Shown here: positions 51,816-61,636 of the stretch, in pieces
How the letters are laid out: every line of letters starts with the position of its first letter
Position numbering within the stretch: position 1 is the first letter of the stretch
Assembly: GCA_947623455.1 (NCBI GenBank)
Contig: OX392536.1
Coordinates: 13,077,282-13,141,281, forward strand
Length of the DNA: 64,000 nt
Reading direction: 5' to 3'
Origin: Mimachlamys varia
Taxonomy: Eukaryota > Mollusca > Bivalvia > Pectinida > Pectinidae
Made by a program: the position numbers and the translations under genes
The notes under the pieces: model-generated
Told to the model about the DNA's origin: nothing
Seen by the model: the letters and a program-made list of their open reading frames with translations, nothing else
Database searches by the model: none

Positions 51816-52451
51816 TCGGGGTTCAGCCTCATAACACATCGTTCGATTCTTGCATTAGTTTTGGATTTTGGGCCATAGAGTACATGTCGAAAAGCCAGAA
51901 GGTTCAAAGTGCAAAGGCAGTAAATATACACTACATTGTAACATATGAATCACTAGTCAGTAGATACCCATGTCATTAATAATACTACATATTCATATTA
52001 GACATTAAATGCCTTTAATACAGGAACTGTATGCTCACGTTAGTTATCGAAGTGGAAGAGTTATTTAGAGTATTAAGTATCTTCCGTGTCACAGGCCTCA
52101 TCATGGAGGTCGGGTTCAGGTAAACAATCCTTCATAGTTTTGCTGCATAGAGGGTTGTGTTGATGATTTAAGCCTTAGGATGTGAAATTCTTCCTCATCG
52201 GAATCATATTTAAAAACACCGTGTCAGGATATTGTTTCCGAAAATGTATCTACAATTGTGTAATCTTTATGTGGTACAGTGTATTTCAATATAAAAATGA
52301 TACATCACGATCAATAATAATAAGCTTATTGTTATTTGGAGCTATTCAGAAATAACATTCTATAAAAAAAATCAGAGAATACCAAAGCGTCAACAAAACC
52401 CTAATCTGAACTCAAAATTGATTAAACCAGATGCAAAATAGGAATAAAGGA
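51816..52451. other. AT-rich DNA with one weak coding-like patch
   Basis: Mostly featureless. On the minus strand at about 52080-52230 two overlapping frames look mildly coding. One reads YDSDEEEFHILRLK and then a stop; the other reads KDCLPEPDLHDEACDTEDT and then a stop. They could be the end of an exon or another decayed element. No splice sites or family could be assigned. Confidence 0.25.
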
Positions 52452-52554
52452 AGATTTACATGGAGACTCTCGTAAATGTATAAGAGAATAATACCAGGTG
52501 TTCCGGAAGAGTAAGCGTCTTCTGCTTCATCGACGATACCCGCCATGTAAATCT
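52452..52554. repeat. Short dispersed repeat bounded by 12-bp inverted repeats
   Basis: agatttacatgg at 52452-52463 is inverted as ccatgtaaatct at 52543-52554. Between them is a ttccggaagagtaagcgtct stretch, which I associate with a common bivalve dispersed repeat. The unit is 103 bp long with no coding potential. Confidence 0.5.
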
Positions 52555-53480
52555 TTGTCACATCCAAGTAAACATCAAGTTCTCAAAATGAGAAAATTCT
52601 ATTTATTTTTCAAATACATTCAACATTAATTATGTATGCTTACAGGCACTACAATTAATTATTAGTTTACATACTTTCTCAAATTTTTTTTTTTTTTTTT
52701 TTTTCAGTACTCAGTTTTGGCTCATTTCGATCCATTTTGAATATAGCTTTCTTTCTTAGTGAGACTTATATCCTTTTTATTTATTTATTTATTTATTGTA
52801 TGATTAATATCCGTTAGAAGTGTTAATATATGAGTATATTATTATGCTTGTGTTTGTTATTAAGCAGATGTACATAGACATACTATATACTATAGTATAT
52901 GTACAATATTAATTATTATTATTATATGATAAATGGTGCTTAGCACCGAGCCATTTCATCATCGTACTGTGTTGTTGTTGCCTTTTTTTGTATAATATAT
53001 TGTTCTTTTTTCCTTTTTTCCTTTCTTTCTTTATTTTCTTTGTTTGATTTTTATTATTATTATTATTATTATAATTTACATATATTATCCATTCTCAACA
53101 CCTATACCTCATTCAAATCCCTTTCTAGCAATAATAAACCGCTTTCATACTCTCTTCCTGGACATATTTTTCCATTCTCTTTCGCTCTCGCTTATGAATT
53201 AATACTTACAGTGAGTTAATCATCGCTGTTAGTTATGTTAGTTCATATCTTGTTAGTCCACATTTGTTAGAACTATTTTTTGTCAAGTTTCATTAGGACT
53301 AGTCTAGAATATATTGGGGTTTTTTTTAATATTATTTAATCCGTATGCAAAAACTTTCTTCTTCTAGAGTACTTTTTACTTTTTGATCGCGGCAAATAAA
53401 TACTGTTTACAATTTAGTTTTAAAGAACTCAGGTAACAGTTTTAAAAAAGAGACGTTTTTTTTTTTGTTTCTGTAATTTT
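52555..53480. other. AT-rich, low-complexity non-coding DNA
   Basis: Contains a 21-base T run (52684-52704), a ttta microsatellite near 52780-52800, and att/tta microsatellites near 52905-52930 and 53050-53075. No gene or RNA was recognised. Confidence 0.6.
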
Positions 53481-53576
53481 CATTCGTAATTCCCGCCTTG
53501 GTTTAAGTTCCCCGTGCTCTTTTGACGGTAAACCCCTGCCCGCGCGTGCAAGATTACTAACTGTCGCGATCGCAAT

Positions 53577-53630
53577 ATGCAGTTCAGGAAGTCGTCGTCT
53601 CGGCACTCGAATTCTTTCAGAAATGGACAG
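53577..53630 (+). CDS. Possible first coding exon of a host gene (18 codons)
   Basis: An ATG at 53577 opens 18 codons (MQFRKSSSRHSNSFRNGQ) that end exactly at cag followed by gtgagt (53631-53636), a textbook 5' splice donor in phase 0. The preceding 100 bases are locally CpG-rich (cgcgcgtgc, gtcgcgatcgc) in an AT-rich setting, as at many animal promoters. The peptide is basic and serine-rich with no recognisable domain; it could be a flexible N terminus. If real, the downstream retrotransposon at 54422 sits in intron 1 on the same strand, and the next exon is outside the window. The evidence is only the start, open codons and donor together, so chance cannot be excluded. Confidence 0.35.
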
Positions 53631-53636
53631 GTGAGT

Positions 53637-54007
53637 TTTTATATATGTATGTACACACATTCATTATTTTTATTTACTGTGTGTGTTCTTACACGTGTAT
53701 ATTTATATATACATATGCCGCTACTAAAAGTAAGCTAAATTCGGCACTCATGATCACAGGCCTAGGTCTGACCACGTGTATTGATTGTAAGTATGCGTGC
53801 TATTTGTTTAGATTGATTAAACCTTTTCGTCACTCAGGTTAATGTGACAAGATGTCAGTAGGCCTAGCAAATTGATGTTACCCTAGAACTATAGCAATTA
53901 ACTCTCTGTTTGTCACACACGTGGTCTTGTACATGTTCGGCCAGTCATGTTTACATGTCTACGGCTATTTTTAGATTAGTAAAATAACCTATGACCAATA
54001 ACAGTAA
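53637..54007. other. Putative intron sequence with a conserved 14-base box
   Basis: AT-rich, no gene. The box ggctatttttagat at 53963-53976 precedes the structured element at 54008 by 45 nt and recurs at 54176 and 54406. Confidence 0.45.
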
Positions 54008-54068
54008 GGGATCCCGAGTTTTCCAAGGGTTGGGGAGCCCCCTACCAGCGAGGTCTACTCGGGTCCCT
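54008..54068 (+). other. 61-nt structured element, copy 1
   Basis: The ends gggatcccgag and ctcgggtccct pair into a 10-bp stem with one bulged base. Inside are ccaagggttgg (a 4-bp hairpin with a three-base loop) and accagcgaggt (a possible 3-bp hairpin). A second 61-nt copy lies 207 nt downstream with 8 differences, one of them compensatory within the stem. Conservation is confined to the 61 nt plus the upstream box ggctatttttagat; the DNA between and after is not conserved. No Rfam family comes to mind. It could be a small RNA gene, a structured piece of a repeat, or a regulatory hairpin. The strand shown is the one in which I read the fold. Confidence 0.5.
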
Positions 54069-54214
54069 ACACCGTAGATAACTTAAATAAAGTTCAAGTA
54101 TTTATCGAACACATAAACATCAAACGATTGTACACATTGTCTCTATTTACATTTGGCGACCACTTGTTTCGTCGTGGCTATTTTTAGATACGATATCGAT
54201 GACATCAATAAACT

Positions 54215-54275
54215 GGGAACCTGAGTTTTCCAAGGGTTGGGGATAGCCCTACCAGCGAGGTCTGCTCAGGTCCCA
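54215..54275 (+). other. 61-nt structured element, copy 2
   Basis: Same length and fold as 54008-54068. The stem is gggaacctgag with ctcaggtccca; compared with copy 1, stem position 8 changes C to T while its partner at position 54 changes G to A, so pairing is kept. The bulge base and the apical positions 30-32 vary freely. The upstream box ggctatttttagatac is at 54176, 39 nt before the element. A third copy of the box at 54406-54421 is immediately followed by the LTR of the retrotransposon and has no structured element after it in this window. Confidence 0.5.
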
Positions 54276-54782
54276 CCATTTTATGGCTTAATTAATTATT
54301 GTTAGATATGTATCTAAATATACAGATAAAAAAATGACATAGTCATGGGTAGGTGATTCATTGACGATCAGCTGGATCAGCTGTTTCGGCCTGGCTGTTG
54401 ACAGTGGCTATTTTTAGATACTGTGGTATAGACGGTTTTTCTGTCGTACGTGACTTGGCCAGTAATGCGGTAATACTATCGTGTTGGGTATTGACAGGCG
54501 ACCCTGTAGTGGTTTTGGCTCTTACTAGGTGTACGTACCCTTAGTCGCAAGTTAGCAGTACTCTGGGGGGTTCAGCCTAGGGTTTACGAGGGGACATCGT
54601 GTCGGTATTGACTTTTGTCTGCTTCGGGTTGTTTATATCGGCCATCTTGTGAGGTGAGCCGATGGCAGTCGTTATACGCGCTGTGATTGGTCGAAGACTT
54701 CAGTGGCGGAGCCAGTCGCTGAGTCTATTAGTTACTCTCGGATTCAATCCGGGTGGGTTCACTGGGGTCATGAGGTTAGGGC

Positions 54783-54812
54783 TATATAAGTCGCGTACAC
54801 GTGCGATTCAGT
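54783..54812 (+). promoter_or_regulatory. LTR core promoter: TATA box and initiator
   Basis: tatataa at 54783-54789 is followed by tcagt at 54808-54812, an arthropod-type initiator, with A at 54810 lying 27 nt after the first T of the TATA box. That spacing fits a Pol II start. The equivalent sequence is deleted from the 3' LTR. Confidence 0.65.
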
Positions 54813-54835
54813 GCCTTTCCTTTGCCGGAGATTTG

Positions 54836-54841
54836 GTGAGT
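54836..54841 (+). promoter_or_regulatory. Candidate 5' splice donor in the R region
   Basis: gtgagt at 54836-54841 follows ttg, about 26 nt after the inferred transcription start. With the strong acceptor at 62394, splicing would give a subgenomic RNA for the third ORF with a very short leader, as in env expression of retroviruses. This is inferred from motifs only. Confidence 0.4.
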
Positions 54842-54881
54842 TTCAGGGGTCGTTAGACGGGTGAATTAACTTAGGCATTTA

Positions 54882-55356
54882 CGCTTCGAAAACGAGGTGT
54901 TAGCGATATGTTAGTTTAAGATTGTTAGCGTTAGGGGACGTTCGGAAAACAGGACGACTTAGAAATAGTTAGGAATAGTTACGTTCTGAAAACAGAGCGA
55001 CTATGCATGGTTAGGTGCAGCTGACACTCTGAAAACAGAGCGACTATGCATGGTTAGGTGTAGCTGACACTCTGAAAACAGAGCTGCTTATGCATGGTTA
55101 GGGGTATTAGATAGCTTACACTCTGAAAACAGAGCGGCGCTTTGCATGTTTACGTCTATTTAGATAGCTTTGCACTCTGAAAACAGAGCGGCTTATATGC
55201 ATGTTTAAGATCTGTTAGGGTACACTTTGAAACCAGAGTGGCTTTAGAATGAAGGGGCTATCGTAGACACGTGCGCTTTGGAAACGAGGCTGCGGCGGTA
55301 ATGCATGCTTAGGCCAACATAGGGAGTGTAGTATTGAAGCTCTGAAAACAGAAGCT
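54882..55356 (+). repeat. Array of about ten ctctgaaaacagag-type hairpins in the LTR
   Basis: Short hairpins with a gaaaa-type loop begin near 54882, 54938, 54981, 55024, 55068, 55118, 55171, 55221, 55272 and 55336, spaced roughly 43-65 bp. The canonical form is cactctgaaaacagagcg (stem ctctg/cagag). Spacers in the middle copies share gactatgcatggttagg. Outer copies vary in stem sequence, for example cgcttcgaaaacgaggtg, acactttgaaaccagagtgg and gaagctctgaaaacagaagc, partly keeping pairing. All but the last are missing from the 3' LTR. They would lie in the 5' leader RNA. Confidence 0.75.
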
Positions 55357-55859
55357 GTCTGTTATTTATAATCATGTGATAAGTCCAATGCTGTAGTTTT
55401 AGAGAGCACAGAGTGGGGATTTTACTTGCTATACCAGTGTCTAGCTATACCCTGAAGTGTGTTATGTTTAGATTATCAAGATAATGTGGACCCCATAGGT
55501 AATGTTTAATATGTAGGTTTCTGTGGGTAGGGGTTGGAAGTTTCGCCCATCTCGGAGGCTGAAAGTTAAGTCTATCTGTAGTGTTTAATAGTTAGGCGAG
55601 ACCGATATGAGTATCTGGTCAGTTTGCTAGGCATTAATTAACCTGGACATAGGGTCACAGGAGTTATATAGGGAACAGTTAAACAATGTCTTTCATCTAG
55701 TCATTCACAGTCATGTGGGCATTTGGTTTTGGTTCGGTTCATCTTCAGTTTACCTTTGTTATCCGTTATATTTAGTTAGATTTTTCTACTGGCTTTACAC
55801 CGTATGATATTGTTTTCCTTTGTTAAATTATTATTCGTTAACAAATGATCTCGTTGTTG

Positions 55860-55865
55860 AATAAA
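55860..55865 (+). terminator. Polyadenylation signal of the LTR
   Basis: AATAAA at 55860-55865, followed after about 15-35 nt by a t- and g-rich run (tctggtgttgttgtggg), the usual layout for LTR polyadenylation. The matching site in the 3' LTR is beyond the window. Confidence 0.6.
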
Positions 55866-56078
55866 TTAGAGAAACTTTATTCTGGTGTTGTTGTGGGTCT
55901 TTCCTAACACTTCGACTAATCTAAGGGAAAAGAACTGGCAGGTGGGTTTGGGAGTTGACTGTTGGCCACTGTTTTTCATGTCACGGGTCTGGTACATTTG
56001 TACCCAATTTAAAAGTACACAACGCGAAGTCAATTGTGGTGGCAAACTCTCGTCTCCTGACCCCTCCTACTACATAAA

Positions 56079-56097
56079 TGGTGCCGTGACCAGGATT
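56079..56097 (+). promoter_or_regulatory. Primer binding site, tRNA-His
   Basis: tggtgccgtgaccaggatt is complementary to the 3' end of metazoan tRNA-His, whose acceptor strand ends gtcacggca plus CCA. I count 12 consecutive matches from the CCA, two mismatches, then ggatt matching again. It starts four bases after the inferred LTR end. tRNA identity comes from remembered tRNA-His sequence. Confidence 0.7.
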
Positions 56098-56148
56098 AGT
56101 CGTATTAGTGAGGAAAGATTCCAAGGTTTAACAACACAGAAAATAAAA

Positions 56149-57608
56149 ATGAGTCTAGGTATGGATGACGAAATGGAGCATTTTTATTCTGGCATAGCTT
56201 CTGATGTAGATGAATATCGTATGAGTAGGGAAGGTCGTAGGGAATTAGGGTTGCTTAGTTACAGCGAGGAAAGCCTTGCTGGGGTCTCTTATTCCCAAGA
56301 TCAAGGGGATGTCTTTTCTGATACTCATAGTTATGATCAGGAAATGTCTCCAGTATATACAGGACAGCACTCTAGATTACAACAGAGTAGTTCAAGTTAT
56401 GTAACTCCTAGACGTTCTAACCGTAGTGTAAGATTTGAGGCTCCTTTAGAGAGTACTCCTGTCAATAGGGGAAGCATTTATGTTGCTGAAACCCCAGGTT
56501 ACAGTTCGGGAAGATTTGGCCAAACTTCCTCTGAACGCCTAGGGAATGACAATTCCTCATATCATACAGGAAGGAGTAGACCTTCTTGGAGTCATGTGTC
56601 AGAAACAGAAACAGATGATAGCTATGAGGGTGATACCGAGGAAGAGTCGAGATATAGGACACCCAGAGCTAGGGCTAGACAGAGGGTTGCTGGGGGTAGG
56701 TCTCAGGCAGAGTCACCTTTGCCGGATAGAGGGTTTATGTACAGGCCCCGGGAACGGCAGGATATAGGTCAGAGGCAGATATCACCCCGAGTAACTAGGA
56801 AGGAGAAATCCCCAGACACTTTTGATGGGAAATCAAGTGATTGGCAGGATTATCTTATCCACTTTGAGCAAGTTGCAGCCTGGAATGGCTGGACTGACTC
56901 TGAGAAGGCTCAGCAGCTGAGCATGAGTTTGAGAGGGGTAGCCCAAAAACTGTTAAGTAACCTCACTGTGGGTCAGCTTAGCGATTATCAAGCTATTAGA
57001 AATGTTTTGACACAGCGGTTCAATCCAAAAGAGCGTAGTGTAGCTTATCGGTGTGAGTTCCGGAATAGACGTCAAGGGAAAGATGAATCAGCATCAGATT
57101 ATGGTTATAGCTTACGCAGGTTAGCGTTGTTAGCGTATCCTGAGGTTCCATATAGCTCCCTAGAGTTGCAGGTAGTTGACCAGTTTGTGAAAGGCTAAAT
57201 TGTTTTGCTTTAAGAAAGAAGGTCACATTCGGTCACCCTCAAACTTTAGAGGAAGCGATCTCCTCTGCTGTAGAGTATGAGGCAGTAGTTGGGAACAAAA
57301 GTAAGAAACCATCAGATGGTACTAATCAGGTCTGTGCTGTAAACACCCAGGGGAGGAGTTCAAATAGGAAACATAAAGACAAAACTAGTACTGAGTTCAA
57401 AGGGGAGATAACCATGGACAGCATTGCAAAAATGCTGGATGAGAAATTAGCTAGTATTTCTTTGCCCCAAAGGAGAACTTGGACTGCAGGTCCTTATGAG
57501 TGTTTCCATTGTAGACAGGAAGGTCATTGTAGGAGAAACTATCCCGTTCTAGCTGCTAGGTTGAATGATACACAGACCGGAAATGCACAAGAGGAGTCGG
57601 GAAAATAG
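56149..57608 (+). pseudogene. gag: Retrotransposon gag, broken by one frameshift
   Basis: Gag forms the virus-like particle core and packages element RNA. The open frame extends back into the LTR, but the ATG at 56149 is the first one after the primer site and precedes acidic sequence (MSLGMDDEMEHF), so I choose it. A Retrotrans_gag capsid-like domain lies at about 56810-57195 (DTFDGKSSDWQDYL through LRRLALLAYP). The frame hits TAA at 57196-57198, but the continuation is clear in the -1 frame from 57195. It runs to TAG at 57606-57608 and carries the nucleocapsid zinc knuckle CFHCRQEGHCRRN (about 57501-57539). The fourth zinc ligand is a tyrosine (codon 57540-57542) instead of cysteine. No slippery heptamer is present at 57195, so I read this as a one-base deletion rather than programmed shifting; an assembly error is possible. 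Confidence 0.85.
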
Positions 57609-57641
57609 GTGGGGTTGAGGTTAAGCCCAAAACTTCAGCCC
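57599..57641 (+). promoter_or_regulatory. Programmed -1 frameshift signal between gag and pol
   Basis: GGGAAAA at 57599-57605 is in the correct register (G GGA AAA) directly before the gag stop TAG. After a six-base spacer, gggttgagg (57612-57620) can pair with cttcagccc (57633-57641) in nine pairs including two G-U, enclosing a 12-base loop. Loop bases ccaa could pair with ttgg at 57648-57651 to make a pseudoknot. Pol is open from 57605 in the -1 frame. All parts and spacings match known -1 frameshift cassettes. Confidence 0.8.
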
Positions 57642-60600
57642 AGGTACTTGGAACTGCAGTAGAGCAGGGGCAACAGAGTATAGTGGATAAAGATGTTGAA
57701 ACATCTGTTGGTAAAACTTCGATTAGACTAGGCAGTGTACAATCTGTAGAAACCTGTCTGTACGTCAAGTTAAGAACCCAGGAAGGTGGTTGTAATGTCT
57801 TAGTGGATACAGGGTCGCCAGTCTCAATTATGTCCCAGGTCAAATTTGGTGAATTAGGGTTTAGTTCTGCGGTGTTGACAAAGTATGATGTAAATCTTGT
57901 GTCAGCAGACGGAAAAAGGTTGACGGTAAAGGGTCAGGCCACCATAGAGTTTCAGGTGGGGCATTTGTCCTTTCAACAAACCTTTGTTGTAGCAGAGTTA
58001 GAGGGTTTGGATGGGATATTGGGTATAGACTTCCTTAATAAGTATGATGGTAGTATCCAGGTTAGAAGACAGACTTTGAAAACCAGCCAAGGGAAAGTTA
58101 AGTTAATCAAGCTTAAAACCTACAGTTGTTCTCATATCCGGATTGGAGGTAGAGTTAAGGTCCCTGCACAGTCAGAAAAATTTCTAGTATGTCAAGCCGA
58201 CCGTCCGTTGTTAAGTAATGAAGGTCTTGTGGAACCAACAAAGCAGAGTAGAAATAAAGGTATTTTGGTTGCCAAATGTTTAGTGAAACCCCAGTCACCT
58301 AGCATAATAGTTTTAGTAGTAAATCTGGGAGAGAAAGATGTCTATCTAGAATCAAGAACAGTTGTGGGTAGGATACAGGGAGTAACCAACGTCTTGGAAG
58401 TAGATGTCAAGGACACCAAGGGAGGGACGGAAAGTGAGCTTTCTGAGATAAGCGGGTTGGCCAATAAAAAGTTAGGTAGCAGGTCTGCTGAGGTCATTTC
58501 CGGTAACAGCAGTGACGGGGAGGGGCTTCCAGAGCATTTACAACCCCTGTTAGATAATTGTTCTGATCAACTCACCAGTACTCAGAGAGGGAAAGTATCA
58601 AATCTGTTAAAAGAATTTACAGATGTGTTTGTTAATGAGAAAGGTGTTTTTGGTCAAACTAACCGTGTTACCCATAGAATAGACACAGGCACTGCACATC
58701 CAGTAAAAATACCTGCCCGTAGAGTGAACCCTGCTAGGAAACAGCTTATAGAGCAGGAGGTAGAGAAAATGCTTGAACAAAATGTCATAGAAGCAAGTGA
58801 GAGTAGTTGGTCTTCTCCTGTATGTCTAGTAACAAAACGAGACGGGTCCTGTCGATTTTGTGTAGATTTTCGTCGTCTTAACACCCTCACTCGTAAGGAT
58901 GCATATCCTCTTCCCAGAACCGATGATGTTCTGGAGAGTTTAAATGGGGCTAAGTGGTTCAGTACATTAGATCTTGCTAGCGGTTATTGGCAGGTAAAAA
59001 TGGATAAAGCAGACAAGGAAAAAACAGCTTTTTCAACTCATTTAGGCTTATACCATTTTAACGTTATGCCATTCGGGCTATGTAATGCCCCTGCTACGTT
59101 TGAAAGATTAATGGATAAGGTGCTAGGAGGTCCACTTAAATGGAAGAAATGTCTATGCTATCTAGATGATGTAGTCTGTTTTGGCGATGATTTTGACAGT
59201 GCTTTAGCAAGTCTCAAGTTAGTTTTCACCCAGTTTAGGTCAGCTAATCTTAAACTTAAACCCAAAAAGTGTGTACTATTCCGTACAGAGGTGACATTTC
59301 TGGGGCATAGAGTTTCGCAAAACGGGGTGAGTTGTGATCCAGAGAAAACCAAGGTTATAGAGTGTTGGCCCCGTCCGGAGAGTAAAGGTGAAGTTCGAAG
59401 TTTCCTAGGTTTGATAGGTTACTATCGTAGGTTTGTCCCTGATTTTTCTGAAATAGCTGCTCCTTTGACAAGGCTTACTAGGAAAAGGGTAGAATTTACA
59501 TGGGACGAAAGTTGTGAGACCTCATTTAAAACTCTGAAGCAGAAGTTAATATAGGCACCTGTTCTCGCATTCCCAGACAATAAAGGATCATTTATCCTTG
59601 ACTGTGATGCAAGCTCGTTTGGAATAGGGGGTGTGTTGAGTCAGGAAATAGCTGGAGAAGAAAAAGTAATCGCTTATGCCAGTAAAACTTTAAACCAAGC
59701 CCAACAAAATTATTGTACCACCAAAAGTGAACTTTTGGCAGTTGTAACATTTATGCGGCAATTTCAGCATTACTTGTATGGCCAAAAGTTTGTCATTCGA
59801 ACTGATCATGCCCCTTTAATTTGGCTGAAAAATTTCAAAAATGCAGAGGGTATGTTAGCACGCTGGCTAAGTGTGATTGAAACTTATGACTATGAAATCC
59901 AATATCGAGCAGGTACAAAGCACAGAAATGCTGACGCATTGTCAAGGCGTCCGTCCAGAAAGTGCGGGCGATCAGATTGTCCAGATTGTCATGAAATCAT
60001 GGATTGTGAGCAATCTGATATAGAGCAGGGGAGACAACTCCTCGAATCCCAAGCAAACAGTGACTGTGAGCAGTCTACACAGCCAGTATGCCCGATAGTG
60101 CAAGCCCCTGAAAATCAATGTAATTGGTTACCAGTATGGACTAGGGATGAAATGTTAGAGTTACAAACAAAGGATAGTGGAATAGGACCTATTTTAGAGT
60201 TAAAGAAAATATCAGACTCTGTACCAGAGGAAAGGCAGATTAGTCATCTTAATAGTGATGCAAAGAGTCTGTGGGCTCAGTGGGAAATGCTAGAGATAGA
60301 AAATGGGTTACTGTACCGTCAGAAAAAGTTGAGTGACCATGAGTTTCTGTTTCAATTAGTAGCTCCTCTAGAGATTAGGGATACAATTTTTGAGTATTTG
60401 CATACAAATCGCACTGCAGGCCATTTTGGGCGAGATAGAACTGTAGAAAGTGTAAGCCGTAGATTCTACTGGCCGGGTATGACAGACACTATAGCTAGGT
60501 GGTGTAAATCATGCGACCTCTGTGCTAGGTGTAAACCAGGTCCTGGTCGGGGTAGATCTGCGTTGAGACAGTTTAAGGTTCGAAGTACCATGCAGTGTGC

Positions 60601-61636
60601 CGCTGTAGACATTGTGGGTCCCTTACCTAGGAGTAGAAATGGGAATGAGTACATAATTGTATTTGGTGAATACTATACAAAGTGGAAAGAAGCATTTGCA
60701 GTCCCAAACCATCAAGCCCTCACTGTTGCCGATAAATTGGTAACAGAAGTGTTTTCTAGACTAAGTTGTCCATTACAACTTCATAGTGACATGGGTCGCG
60801 AGTTTGAAAGCGACTTGTTTTCTGAGGTGTGTAGATTGTTAGACATCAAAAAGAGTCGAACAACCCCATATAGGCCATGTTCAAACGGTTTAGTTGAAAG
60901 ATTCAACCGTACTCTAAAACAAATGTTGTCAATGTATGCACAGGAAGAAAAGTTAGATTGGGATGATCATCTTCCCTACATTTTGATGGCATACAGGGCT
61001 AGTGAGCACAAAAGTACTGGTTGTACACCCAATCTAATGATGTTGGGTCGTGAGGTAGATTGCCCATTAGATCTCATGGTAGGTGGGGCGCCAGGGTCAC
61101 AAACAGACTTGTGTACACTAGAGTACGTTGAATGGTTGCGAACAACCATGCAAGAGACTTTTGTGTATGCTAACAAACACCTAGATACAGCTGCCAAATC
61201 CCAGAAACAAACATACGACCGAAAATTAAAATCAAGGGAGTTTGTAATAGGCACATGGGTGTGGCGCTGGTATCCTCCAAAGGCAGGTCAGAAACTAGAG
61301 TTAGGTTGGACGGGTCCATTCTTAGTTGTAGGGAAACTCTCCGCTTTGACCTACAAAATACAGAAAGATAGTCGTACAACAGCTATAAGTGTACATGTGG
61401 ACCATTTGAAGCCTTATGAAGGCTCAAACCCCCCACATAACTGGTTGGAGCCACATGTGGTGGATCCGGTTCCTCTGGAGACGTCTGAAGGCCATCACTC
61501 TAGTGAGGGGGAAGACAACCCCTTGAGTGATTCGTCTTCAGACGAACCGGATATAATCCCACCTCAGTTGTTCAAATCACCTGTAAAAACTAGAACAGGG
61601 AGAATAATAAAACCTCGAGAAAGGTTCTCCCCATAG
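57605..61636 (+). pseudogene. pol: Retrotransposon pol (PR-RT-RNaseH-IN), one in-frame stop
   Basis: Pol is expressed as a Gag-Pol fusion through the frameshift at 57599 and copies element RNA into DNA that it integrates. Aspartic protease: DTGS at 57806 with ILGIDFL. Reverse transcriptase: about 58740-59330 with FSTLDLASGYWQV, MPFGLCNAPATFERLM and the catalytic YLDD at 59159-59170. RNase H: about 59590-59960 with ILDCDAS, KSELLAV and TDHAPL. Integrase: a zinc finger (TAGHFGRDR and CKSCDLC, about 60400-60530), then catalytic D, D and E in VDIVGPLP, LHSDMGREF and NGLVERFNR (about 60605-60900), and a GPF/Y module near 61310. The acidic tail ends at TAG 61634-61636. The only break is TAG at 59552-59554, between RT and RNase H. 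Both sides are in the same frame and otherwise intact, so the copy decayed recently. Confidence 0.93.

Larger units (their letters stand above)
54422..56074 (+). repeat. 5' LTR, 1653 bp
   Basis: Boundaries rest on three points. The sequence matching the 3' LTR starts at 54422 (tgtggta). The primer site begins at 56079. The bases just before it, tactaca, form an imperfect terminal inverted repeat with the start, giving the usual TG...CA ends. U3 is about 54422-54809 (TATA at 54783). R runs from the initiator near 54810 to shortly after the AATAAA at 55860. U5 is the rest. Between 54882 and 55356 lies an array of small hairpins. The LTR is unusually long for Ty3/gypsy. Confidence 0.88.

Noticed and set aside
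57190..57200. A second programmed frameshift inside gag
   Set aside because: No slippery heptamer lies in register at the break and it falls within the capsid-like region. A one-base deletion is simpler, and the true cassette is at 57599.
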